Of a stretch of 64,000 bases of DNA, positions 50,184 to 59,670 are shown in pieces; positions within the stretch are counted from its first letter, which is position 1, and every line of letters begins with the position of its first letter. A model generated the notes under the pieces. That model was not told the origin of the DNA. It saw only the letters and a list, made by a program, of their open reading frames with translations, and did not search any database. Origin of the DNA: Mytilus californianus. Taxonomy: Eukaryota; Mollusca; Bivalvia; Mytilida; Mytilidae. The position numbers were made by a program, and so were the translations under genes. The stretch lies in the NCBI RefSeq assembly GCF_021869535.1, contig NW_026262734.1, positions 90,215,285-90,279,284 of the forward strand, written 5' to 3'.

Positions 50184-50860
50184 GGGAGGTCACCAATGCG
50201 GTTATCGTAACGTTAATGATTTCCTCGCGACGGCAAAAATATCGGATTTTACCCAACTTCAATTGCTTTGAAAAAGGTGATATATATATTGTATGACCAC
50301 AAAATTGATATGTAATTAAGTTCAGACATTTATCTTTCTAAATATATAAGTTTTATGGGTATTGCAGTGATTTGGTACGATAGAAAAATCGTTTGAAGTG
50401 GAGATGTTTTGAAAAAAATGGCCGCCGGAAAAACTATGTGTCAAAGGTACTACTGATTTTGAAATTCATTCCGCAAGCAGTTACTCGTCAGATTTTCTTC
50501 ATTGATGGCTTAAAATTTTGAAAATATATTCAAGTTTCATGATCCGGTTGTCAGTCATACTTAGGTGTCCATTTTCAGTATAGATATAAACAATCTTTGA
50601 AAAAGATGTGAAAAAAAATCGTTTCCGCCTTTGTAAACACCACTGACACTCGGATTCGTATATTCAAGAACTTTCTCCTTCCATACGTATCCATGGTTTC
50701 ACATGGAAAACAATAGCGGCTTGCGGATTTGATTGGATATTTGAATGACCAGGGCGTAGTTGAGACAAAAATTTTTGCGCGAAGAGTTATCTGTTCTTGC
50801 TTACCGGAAATTACAAATCCGCCACATTGCTAGTTACGAAAATTTTTACCCTGAATATAA

Positions 50861-50948
50861 ATGCCTTTTACCGACTCTTTTTTGGACGGACTGATGACTG
50901 AGGGTGTAGACAACGATGGACACAGGCCACGGAGGCCAATCACGTATG
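50861..50948 (+). CDS. transposon gene, candidate first exon
   Basis: ATG at 50861 opens MPFTDSFLDGLMTEGVDN, then a basic RPRRP stretch and ITY, ending in phase 1 at a strong donor GTAAGT. This phase matches the acceptor at 53707, where the joined text would read ...ITY-D-DMRSIADF. The short acidic/basic N terminus has no recognised domain. Confidence 0.55.
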
Positions 50949-53706
50949 GTAAGTACATATATTATATCTTAAAAAAGCAAATTCGTCCGATTCAGTTAGG
51001 GGAATTCCTTGTTCGAGTAAAGTCCTAAGATAAAACTTTAAATTGTTTCCAAATTGTTTTTTTTTTTGTTTGAATTATTGTTAATTTATTAAACAAAAGG
51101 GACTTTCTACCAGCAATTTTTTTTAAACGCTCCCAATTGCCTTTTTTATAAAATATGAATATGTAATGAGGTAAATTCTTCTAACGTCGGATTGTGATCC
51201 GTTCGGAACATCTCGGGTTTTATTAATTGATTATTTTCGGATTTTTCTGTGCTTTACCCTGTATTTTATGATAGTTGGGAAAATTTGAACAGAATACATT
51301 TCTATTTTTTATTTTCGAAACATAATTATGTTGTTTAAGCCATATATTAATACTTTACCAAAAATATATTCAATCTAAACTTTTGGATGAGTCAAAATAA
51401 ACAAAATTTATCATTTTTAAAGATGCTTACTGTCAAAAATGTATATGATAGTTTTGGAGAATTTGCGCACAGTACATTTCTATTTTTCATTTTTAGCCAG
51501 AAATATGTTGTTTAAACCATAGGTTAATATTCAACCAAGTGTATATTTATTCTTTATTTGTGGATCAGCCATAATGAACAATATTTTCTTTTTCAAAGAT
51601 GCTTACTGTCAAAATTGTCTTTGATAGTTTGGGAGGACTAGCACACATTACATTTATGTTTTTGATAACACTACAGTATGTTATTAAAACTATATGATTA
51701 TTTTGAAATCTTGTATACTGGTCATAATACACAATAGTTTTTTCCTTAATTATGTTCACGGTTTAAAATTTGTAACACATTTTAGACTTAAAATATTGAA
51801 TGTGTGTCAAACATTTTTTGTCAAATATACTCATTTATGTTAAAATTATGACTTATAATGTATGCATATATTGTTATCACATTTTCACTTCAGTTTATCT
51901 TATTGTGTTTTTTTTACTTTATTTCATTCATTTTATATTATTTAAGAATTTTAGTTGATATTTACAGCTTTTATTTTATTCCTTGAGTTTTGAGTTTAAT
52001 ATGTCACTTTTAATTTATTTTGTTATTTAATATTCATGCCTATTAACTGATACATTTATGTTTAAACAGGATTACAGATGCTGTGTTTACTCATAAATCA
52101 TGTACTATTACTACTTAAATATATGATAAGGGTTAAACATATTTTTTTCTTTGAACAATTTCAGTAATAAAAATTCAGATCATTGGAATAATATTTAAAA
52201 TTAAATTTGCCTAAACGTTTTATTGTCTTTCTGTTTAAAAAGACTATAATCAGTTATATCCTTAATTATCTTTCTGTAGTATGTATAGAATCATGTGCAA
52301 AACAGTGTAGCCGAGACCATTGATTGGCGCGCTAAAATATCCTATTGACTGGGTCAGATTAGGTGAACGTTCGTCTGTAACGCCCACAACTCACGACGTA
52401 TTTTAGACATTTAAACTGTGGGGTCACCAAAGGGTCTCAACGCCTAAATAAAATAATTCGAAAAACTAATCAGGAATAACCTTTGTGTTTTGATTTATAT
52501 TGAATACTTAAACGTTCTTTACTTGTGTTTTCGTTATGTTTTGATAATCAATTTTTATGATATCGCACGTTCTTTCAGCAAAAAAGAAAAGGATTTAACT
52601 GGCTTTAAAAGTTACAATGCATGTGTTGATTATTATATTTTTTTTCGGACGTCAAAGCGATTTAACAATTGCGGTTGTCCAATTATGTCATCTTTTAACT
52701 TTTATCTGGTCAAAATTTTATTTCAGAACGAATGCATGATCAACTTTAAAAAGTGTGCGTACACAAAACATATAGACAAAATATACTTCTGTCCTGTCTT
52801 TTTCGTACTTGCAAGTTATTAGACAATAAAAAGGCTATTTGGATCAAGCCGTGTGGAATTTGCATTTACGTTTTTGAATAGGTAAAATGTATAGTTTGGT
52901 GAACTTTTCTGCTAACTACTATACTTGTGAAAAACCCTTGGCAACAGAAACATATTCAGCTTTTTTTTTAATCGACCCAATTTACATAGTAATGGATGAC
53001 TTCGTACATTTTATGATCGCAAATAAAATATGTATATAATATACTGTGCACTGTAGTTCGTATATATACTGAGACCCTTTGCCAACCCCACAGTTTAAAT
53101 GTTTATAATAAATACGTCGTGAGTTGTGGGCGTTACAGACGAACGTTCACCTAATCTGACCCAGTCAATTGGATATTTTAGCGCGCCAATCAATGGTCTC
53201 GCCTACACTGTTTTGCACATGATTCTATATTCATATGAAACACTATTTGCATTTTAATTTCAGAATTGTTTTCTATCATTCTATGATTTATTTCAGAATA
53301 AAGTCAATTATACTATGCAGACTGACTAGAGCTTCCTTAATTTTGTTAAGATATTCATTTAAAAGTGTACATGGATTTTGATCTTTTGTTTATAACTTAG
53401 TTTATTTTTTTATTTATTTTCTTTTGTTTTTCGTCATTTTAGTTTGATTTTATTGAGTTCTGGAGATATTTTTAATACATGGAAATTAAATTTTTAAGTT
53501 TTGTACGATTTTAGTTAAAATACATGATATATAGAAGAAAATATTGTATTAATAGTACATTTATTCAAATAAATTAAATAGAAGAATTAATTTCAACTCT
53601 TGTAATAATTAATCGGCCAACAACATGGAGCAGTTTTCTAAATTTTTGTTAGTCTCTGTGAATCACAATGGCTTGTACATTAATGCTTATTGTTTATTTA
53701 ATTCAG
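50949..53706 (+). other. transposon gene intron 1, with tandem repeat and nested inverted-repeat element
   Basis: Contains three degenerate tandem units of about 176 bp (51250-51770, recurring TACTGTCAAAA...GATAGTTT...ACATTTCTATTTT) and the inverted-repeat element 52284-53229. The remainder is AT-rich. Confidence 0.6.
52284..53229. mobile_element. nested element with about 157-bp terminal inverted repeats
   Basis: The left arm 52284-52440 and the right arm 53070-53229 are near-perfect reverse complements (ATAGAATCATGTGCAAAACA, TTGATTGGCGCGC, CTAATCTGACCCAGTC, GTTACAGACGAACGTTCAC). The 630-bp centre has an open frame (52490-52822, 110 codons, Phe/Tyr/Cys-rich) that I do not recognise and do not call a gene. 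It is probably a non-autonomous DNA transposon inserted in intron 1 of the larger element. Confidence 0.75.
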
Positions 53707-54124
53707 ATGACATGAGAAGCATAGCTGACTTTGCCAGTAGACGTTTTGGGACTGAGTTTGAGGTAGGACCATCTGGGGATGGAATGGCGAGCGGTACTCA
53801 GTCCACAGTAAGTATGGCAGATATGGTCTGGACTAATGTTGGTAAGATACAGCCCAGGGTGAGTAAGTTGGTAGGTATGAAAGATGGGGAAGCCTGCTTT
53901 CCCATCTCTCATTTTCTGAGAAGTCAGCTGGATAGAGTAGATCCTACTTCAACAATACAGGTATGTATGCCGCCCTATCCAGGCGCCAGGGCTAGAGATG
54001 AGTTGGAGTACTTGCCAGAGTGCAGACGGAATGGACTGACAGAAGCTGACCTACTCAACACTCGTGCCTCAAGGAAGCTTCCTTCTGGACAGATGTCTCT
54101 AGGACTATTGATGGAAATCCACAG
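53707..54124 (+). CDS. transposon gene exon 2
   Basis: After the acceptor AATTCAG, 139 codons are open: DMRSIADFASRRFGTEFEV, then SMADMVWTNVGKIQP, SHFLRSQLDRVDPTSTIQVC, MPPYPGARARDELEY, LTEADLLNTRASRKLPSGQM. Composition is normal and more GC-rich than the surroundings. No known domain is recognised. A donor (CACAG/GTATAT) follows at 54125 in phase 2, which does not agree with the phase-1 start of the next coding block, so either another junction is used or one base has been lost. Confidence 0.65.
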
Positions 54125-54185
54125 GTATATAGCAGTATTAATAAAGTAGAAAGATTTCATTATATATTATGTTCTTTGTTTGAAG

Positions 54186-54379
54186 TAACCAAGATGACTG
54201 ACTCTGAAAAGATTACCATGCATGTTAGGGTAAAGAGAGAAGTTGACAGGATGACAAAGATGAAGAAAGCAAAGCAGACTAGCCAGATAGAGATGCTGAA
54301 ACGAGAGTTGTTCGACATGCCTGGTAATAGTAATGCCTTGGTTGACAGAATGAAGTACCTCAATATGAAGGTAGGAGAA
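54186..54379 (+). CDS. transposon gene exon 3 (coiled coil start)
   Basis: Encodes TKMTDSEKITMHVRVKREVD, then a Lys/Glu-rich stretch and ALVDRMKYLNMKVGE, ending in phase 0 at GTAAGT. The high charge and heptad spacing suggest the start of a coiled coil. The upstream border is uncertain (see exon 2). Confidence 0.6.
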
Positions 54380-54444
54380 GTAAGTATTCCTTTAGAGTTA
54401 AAAGGATTGGTAAATCTTTGGCTAATGCTTTTTCCTCTATGCAG

Positions 54445-54655
54445 GAAGAACATCACAAGTTATTTACCAGGAACCAGCAGTTAGAGGAAGAGAAAAGAAA
54501 AAGCGAGCAGAGAGATGACGCAACCACCACCATGCACCAGAAGGAAACAGAGGAGTTGAAGTCCCGTCTTAATGAAAAGAGCAGACAACTGAAGGCAACT
54601 AGGCGATTGAAGGACCACTACAAGAAAATGGCTGAAAAAGCGAGATCAAAGACGG
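54445..54655 (+). CDS. transposon gene exon 4 (coiled coil)
   Basis: The preceding intron is only 65 nt (54380-54444) with a clear pyrimidine tract and TGCAG. The exon reads EEHHKLFTRNQQLEEEKRKS, then ETEELKSRLNEKSRQLKA and DHYKKMAEKARSKT, a strong coiled coil, and ends in phase 1. Confidence 0.75.
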
Positions 54656-55021
54656 GTATGCATTATAAAATATGCAAAATTACAATATAACAATTTACTT
54701 TAAATAATGTTCTTTTATTATGGTCAATAAGTCAACTCATGATTAAATTTTATATCACATGATTAAATAAGTTTGACCAGGTACCAAAAAAAAAGAAGTA
54801 AAAATGTATGATAAAAGACAAAAAAACAAACAATGTGGACCTGAAGATGGCAACATAATCTGGCAATTTTAAAACTGTGTATAATATAAAATTTGTGATT
54901 ACATTTACAAAGTTATATACCTTCTTTGAATGTATATTAATTTTATTAAAATATACTTGATGCAAATTTTAATGCTCAAATAGAAAATTTGCAGAATATA
55001 CTTTAATTTCCTATATTGCAG

Positions 55022-55131
55022 AAGAAATCCAACAGCAACAGGAGGTAGGTAGAGGGGCAGAGGAGAGAGTTCAGGAGATGTCCAACACCATCACAGAACT
55101 GAAGCGGGAAAAGGTGAACCTTAAGGAACCG
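55022..55131 (+). CDS. transposon gene exon 5 (coiled coil)
   Basis: After TATTGCAG the exon continues in phase 1 as EEIQQQQEVGRGAEERVQ, EMSNTITELKREKVNLKEP, ending at GTAAGA in phase 0. The following candidate intron (55132-55187, 56 nt, ending TTTTTTCCAG) joins to a block whose frame needs phase 2. Either the short stretch is translated (it is open) or an indel has occurred. Confidence 0.65.
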
Positions 55132-55187
55132 GTAAGATATTATAAAGGTATTGATAATCAGAGACCTGATAATATTGTTTTTTCCAG

Positions 55188-56270
55188 ACGAATTGATGAG
55201 TTGAAAGAGGAAGTAGCATTTTGGCAAGGTCAGTATTTGGAGTGTCAGGAGCAGATGGAAGCCTTTTTGAACCAGCGTGAAATTTTTACCTTTCATGATG
55301 GTAGGTATACAGACATCAAAAGAGAAGTCTACATGGAGCTGATGTGAATGAGAGTTGGAGCCAAGAATGTCCCGAAGATCATTAAGACTGTCATGGAGAA
55401 GATGACTGGTATGACGCCACAACGACTACCTGGATCGACATTTGCCAAGTACATGCTGTTGGAGGCTAGAAGTGTAGCTCTCGTTCACTTGAAGGAAGAG
55501 ATACAATCATCAGAAGGTAATATAACTGTAGGGCCTGATGGCACCACTAAATTTAGGCATCATTATGGTGCAATTTAAATTTCTCTATCAGGTAAAACCA
55601 TGTGCATTGGAATGCGTGCTATGGCATGTGGAGATGCAGAAGCGTATCGGAAGTTACTGGAGGTCATCATTATTGAGATGACAGGCGATAACAATGACCA
55701 GGTAAGACAGGTAGCAGTCAAGATAAAGAACACAGTTAGCGACCAGGCCAGTGTCAACAAGAAGTTCGCTACCTTACTGTCAGAATGGAGAGAGAAAGCC
55801 TGACCACATGTCGTTGAGAACTGGGACACCCTTACTGCAGTACAGAGAGAGCGGTATGTTACCATTAATAACTTCTTTTGTGGTCTTCATTTCTTAGTAG
55901 GTCTGTCCGAGCAGGCGAACAAGACTCTTTCTTTGTGGGAGAGTCTTGTTCACTCTGGTGAGAAGGTTGGAACCCCTACCCTACCAGGAGGATACAGTAT
56001 ACCAGGTAAATCGGGTACAACGAGACTGGTACGGTCAGTATGTAAGGCAGTGCAGGATCGTGGATGTGAAAAAGCAGGGAAACCAGTACAGTTCCGGGAC
56101 TTTTTACAGACTCAAGGGCAGTTAAAGGAAGTGCCGCTAGCTTCCTTTAAAGGTAATAGATTTAATATCTTATTTCATAATGCTGCAGGAGTTTATTATC
56201 TACTTAATGAACTTCTGTCCTTTGCAGAGGAGCATAAAACAGATAATAGACTCTTTACATTCGTATTTTG
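55188..56270 (+). pseudogene. RNase H-like (DDE-type) candidate core with three in-frame stops
   Basis: One frame runs about 360 codons with TGA at 55345, TAA at 55576 and TGA at 55801. In order: RRIDELKEEVAFWQGQYLEC; VGAKNVPKIIKTVMEKMTG; MLLEARSVALVHLKEEI; VGPDGTTKFRHHYG; GKTMCIGMRAMACGDAEAY; VKIKNTVSDQASVNKKFA; INNFFCGLHFLVGLSEQANK; NRFNILFHNAAGVYYLLNEL. I recall this order from an expanded, unnamed protein family of bivalves and cnidarians. The Asp of DGT, the Asp of VSDQ and the Glu of SEQ are spaced like a D-D-E catalytic triad of an RNase H-fold transposase, which is inference. Stops show this copy cannot make the full protein. Confidence 0.65.
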
Positions 56271-56630
56271 TCTTTTCAAGCTGGAGCCAGAGCAATAGGT
56301 ATAGTATCCAAAATGGTGACAGGGCCAATGTCGAGATTCATGGAGGAGAATGAACATGTGAGTGAGTTGACCCCAATGTACCAGCAGCTGTACGACGCCT
56401 TCAAGAGATTGTCCACCGACGCTTCAACCCTGATGAAAGGAGAGGAACTCATCTTTGGTGAGGAGACAGTCCAGAAGGATAAAGTATTTAATAAACTGGT
56501 AAGTCCTTCCCCACAGTTAGACAACCTTACACAACAGATTTTAGAGCTTTTGTTTTCTTCTTTCAAGGTTGTTTGTAGCAGACAGTTGAAAGACCACATT
56601 GAGGGAGGTAGTATGCCACAGGTTGGTCAC
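56268..56630 (+). pseudogene. transposon gene, middle block after a frame break
   Basis: The frame changes at about 56255-56280. It then reads QAGARAIGIVSKMVTGPMSR, YQQLYDAFKRLSTDASTLMK, GEELIFGEETVQKDKVFNKL. A 69-nt intron (56499-56567, GTAAGT to TTTCAAG, phase 0) is likely; the next part is VVCSRQLKDHIEGG. A second frame break falls near 56620-56632. Confidence 0.6.
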
Positions 56631-56821
56631 CAGAGCTTCTGGAGGAGTCGGCGACAGTTCCCAGGACGAATGTTGGACCTGAAAGGATCTTCTCCCAGTT
56701 AGACAGCCTCATAAGAGTCATGCCGAGAGCCACCACCAACGCCATGGAGGGGATCACCATGTAGACACAGAACCATACAGCGAACTGGTTAGGAAGTTTG
56801 GATGAAGCACATCGTGAACAG
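56631..56821 (+). pseudogene. transposon gene, block with in-frame TAG
   Basis: In the third frame it reads ELLEESATVPRTNVGPERIF, SQLDSLIRVMPRATTNAMEG, ITM, stop (TAG at 56762-56764), TQNHTANWLGSLDEAHREQ, and ends in phase 0 at donor GTATGT (56822). The NVGPERIFSQLD segment resembles the part of hAT-like or related transposases after the catalytic core, but I cannot assign it. Confidence 0.55.
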
Positions 56822-57235
56822 GTATGTGTATGATTAAAATCAAATAATACATTTAAATCTATAGCTCAACTAAATGAATTTATTCTGCTCTGTATTGCCA
56901 GAAAATGTTTTTAAAAACAAATTCATTAATACAATGTTAAAAGAATACCACCAATTAAAGCAGTTAATTGAAGTAAAATCAAGGGTTCCCTATAGCTAAT
57001 CACAGTTAAAGCATCTTCTAAACTGCATTGAAAAAGCATAGAAAAATAATCAGAAATACAGTATAATACAGAAAACATGAATTAAATACAATGTAAAAAT
57101 AAGCAACGATATCTCCCTAAAAAAGTTAGTACTGGCACACACATGTATATGAGTGTATTTAAATAAGATACTTCATGTTTTTTTTAGTTTTAAAACCTGC
57201 TTTTAACGGTCTATTTTTATTTCGATTATCTAAAG

Positions 57236-57659
57236 GTTCTCCGCCAGGCCAGGGAAGACTCTCGAGAATCACGCCAGAGGTACGTAGAGAGGTTAGCAGA
57301 CATTCGCCAGCAACGGCATGAAGCACTCGCCATGAAGAGGGAGAAGAAAGAGGCAAAGGAACAGCTTGTTCGGGCAAAGAAAGAGGAACTCACACAGAAG
57401 CTACAGGAAGTAGGAGGTTTGTGGAAGACACCAAGTGAGATTGACAGACAGTTACTTTCCCTACAGAGCGGACAGCGAGTTAAAGCCTTACAGACTCAGT
57501 TGACATTTAGGCGGTATGTATTGGGTACTCCTAACACAGGTAAGATCCTTAATGTGATGGCAGGCGGTAAGTATCTGAGTGCAGAGAAACTGACAGCCAA
57601 TCTGAAGTGTGTGCTACGCAAGGCAGAAGATGAGAGAGTAAAGACAAGCAGTGCAACAA
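57236..57659 (+). CDS. transposon gene exon (helical region)
   Basis: Phase 0 after a 414-nt intron. VLRQAREDSRESRQRYVERL, then a Lys/Glu-rich helix, then GGLWKTPSEIDRQLLSLQSG, QRVKALQTQLTFRRYVLGTP and LSAEKLTANLKCVLRKAE. The pattern G-L-W-x-T-x3-I-x2-L...KALxxQLxFRxxVL is one I associate with the C-terminal region of the same unnamed family. A 42-nt candidate intron follows (57660-57701), but its phases do not match. Confidence 0.65.
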
Positions 57660-57701
57660 GTAAGTGGTCAGGCTAACCCCCTTTCTAGTCTTTCTCTGCA
57701 G

Positions 57702-58258
57702 AAGGAGAAGGAGAAGTTTCAGAAACTTGCAGAGGAAGAAAGGCAGAGACACACAGAGGCTCCAAAGAAAATGCAGAAGACACAGGGTGGTACACGTAGT
57801 AGTAGGGCAGTTCCAAACACACCAGCACCTGACAAACCTGAAGATCTGATTGGTAAGAGAGTTCAGCACTTGATAGAGGAATTTGATGGATCCAGCAAAT
57901 GGTACTATGGTACAATTACAGGTGTAAAGGTAAGGCGTGGTAAGTATATGTACACCTTAGTTTATGATGGTGAGACAGAGACTTTCAGCTTCCCTTTGCT
58001 AGACGACATGGAGAAGGACGAGTTGAGGATTGTGCCCCTTGATCCAGCTTTTATTGTAGGTAGACGAGTGGATCACAGATTTTGTCGAGAGGCTGATGGG
58101 GAGGAGTTTTGGTATACAGGGACTGTCACAGGGCATGATGCAGATACAGGTGGTCAACTATTGCATACGACTTTGTGGATGGTGATGGTTGTGATGACGA
58201 TGACGATGACAGCAACAGCAATGTTTTCGAGGAGCCTGTTATAGAGGATTACAAGAAT
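57702..58258 (+). CDS. transposon gene C-terminal region with two Tudor-like domains
   Basis: After a charged linker (EKEKFQKLAEEERQRHTEAP) come two similar barrels. The first is IGKRVQHLIEEFDGSSKWYY, GTITGVKVRRGKYMYTLVYD and LDDMEKDELRIV. The second is VGRRVDHRFCREADGEEFWY, TGTVTGHDADTGG and, after a one-base frame break near 58155, TIAYDFVDGDGCDDDDDD. Each has the G-x-V-x-H...W-Y-x-G-T-V/I-T-G pattern and a Y-D near the end, as in Tudor or related chromatin-reader folds. An acidic tail ends the protein. Such domains bind methylated histone tails or arginines in other proteins; binding here is inference. Confidence 0.65.
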
Positions 58259-58369
58259 GGAGATGTGAGGATTTTATTGTTGGAAACTATTTTTTCCAGC
58301 AAGATTAATGGTTGTTTTCTTTTCTTTTCTTTCAGCACTAATTCTCTTTGTTTTCTTTTAGGTTCTTAA

Positions 58370-59670
58370 CCCATTTTTCTTCTTTTGTAGACTTTTATCC
58401 AGGGATTTTTTTTTCCAGGTACTAATTTTCATTTATTTGTTGATTGGTTGCAGCAAAGTGTTTCGAACGCAGAAAAATTATTTAAATTGAACTATATTGA
58501 GTTTTGTTTTAAAATTTGGCCATGCTTACATTTTGTCATCAAGCGTTCCTGATGACGGTTAATCCAGAAAACCACTTTATCAGCAGCCAATCTCAAATAA
58601 AGTAGTCCCTTTTTTTTAGATTGCAGATATCATATGACTTGTAAGAAACTGCAGGTACTCCAAGATAATTGAACAAATGCAAAATATTTAATCTGTTTAA
58701 TATAAATATATTCTCTTTTGTAGATCATGGTAAAGAAACAGCTCCGACCTGAAAATGAAAACTTAAGAACATTCAATAAATTTAGTCAAATGATGAATAG
58801 GTTATTTATCATTTAAACAATGCATACAATTGCATGCATCCAAAACAGTTTGGATAGTCACTGCTGCAAAAACCAATTGATTATAAGACTTAAAGACTGC
58901 ATTGGTCTTGGTCTTCATATTTAATAAGTTCTCAACATGGCCAATTTTTATTAGAAAAACAGCTTTTTTCGTGAAATGTTTACTAATTTTTTTGAATAAT
59001 GAGAATATTTTAGTGTAAATGATACATTTTCCAAGAGAAAACAGCACTATAGCAATATCTAACTAAGCAATGACTTAACTCTTAGAGTTAAAATGGATTT
59101 TTGTTATTTTCTTGGTCAAAATTTGGGTTTTTTGAAATTATAGATTTTTTTTCATGCAGGTATAGGCCTAACCAAATTCCGTCTAGGATACATATCAATC
59201 AGCCAAATACAATGAAATTACGTTCATTTGAAAGCTTAGAGTTTGAGCTTTAATATGATACCAAACATATGTAAGAAATCTCCAATTTTCCTTTCAATTT
59301 TTTCATAACCGCGCAAATATTTGAAAAATCTGCGATTTTCAAAATTGTCAAAACATTCCTATTTATAACCATTTTTTAAAATTTTTATTGCATTGAACTC
59401 TATTTATATATGACAAAAAGGTACTTTTACATGTAAAGTCACAGTAACAGTTACTTACGTCTGTGAAAAATTACTGTCAAATTAGAAATTTAAGATTTTG
59501 TGTAAATTTTAGTGTTTTTTTGGTGAAAAATAGCTCAAAAATTTACGCCAAAATGCTGATTTTCTAATTCATAAAATTTTATTTTAGCTTACAGAGCTTA
59601 TTTTATTTGTGAAACAACTAAATACCAATACAAAACAAGTAGTTGAAAAAATTGGGGATTTTATTCCAGC
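58370..59670. other. 3' part of the 10-kb element, non-coding
   Basis: AT-rich, with no exon or repeat array recognised before the triplicated block. Confidence 0.5.

Noticed and set aside
52490-52822. 110-codon frame inside the inverted-repeat element
   Set aside because: Phe/Tyr/Cys-rich with no recognisable motif; too short for a transposase and likely chance.
55517-55591. A 75-nt intron that would remove the TAA at 55576
   Set aside because: It fits GT/AG and phase, but it would also remove the DGTTKF motif that appears to be the core of the domain, so I treat the TAA as a lesion.
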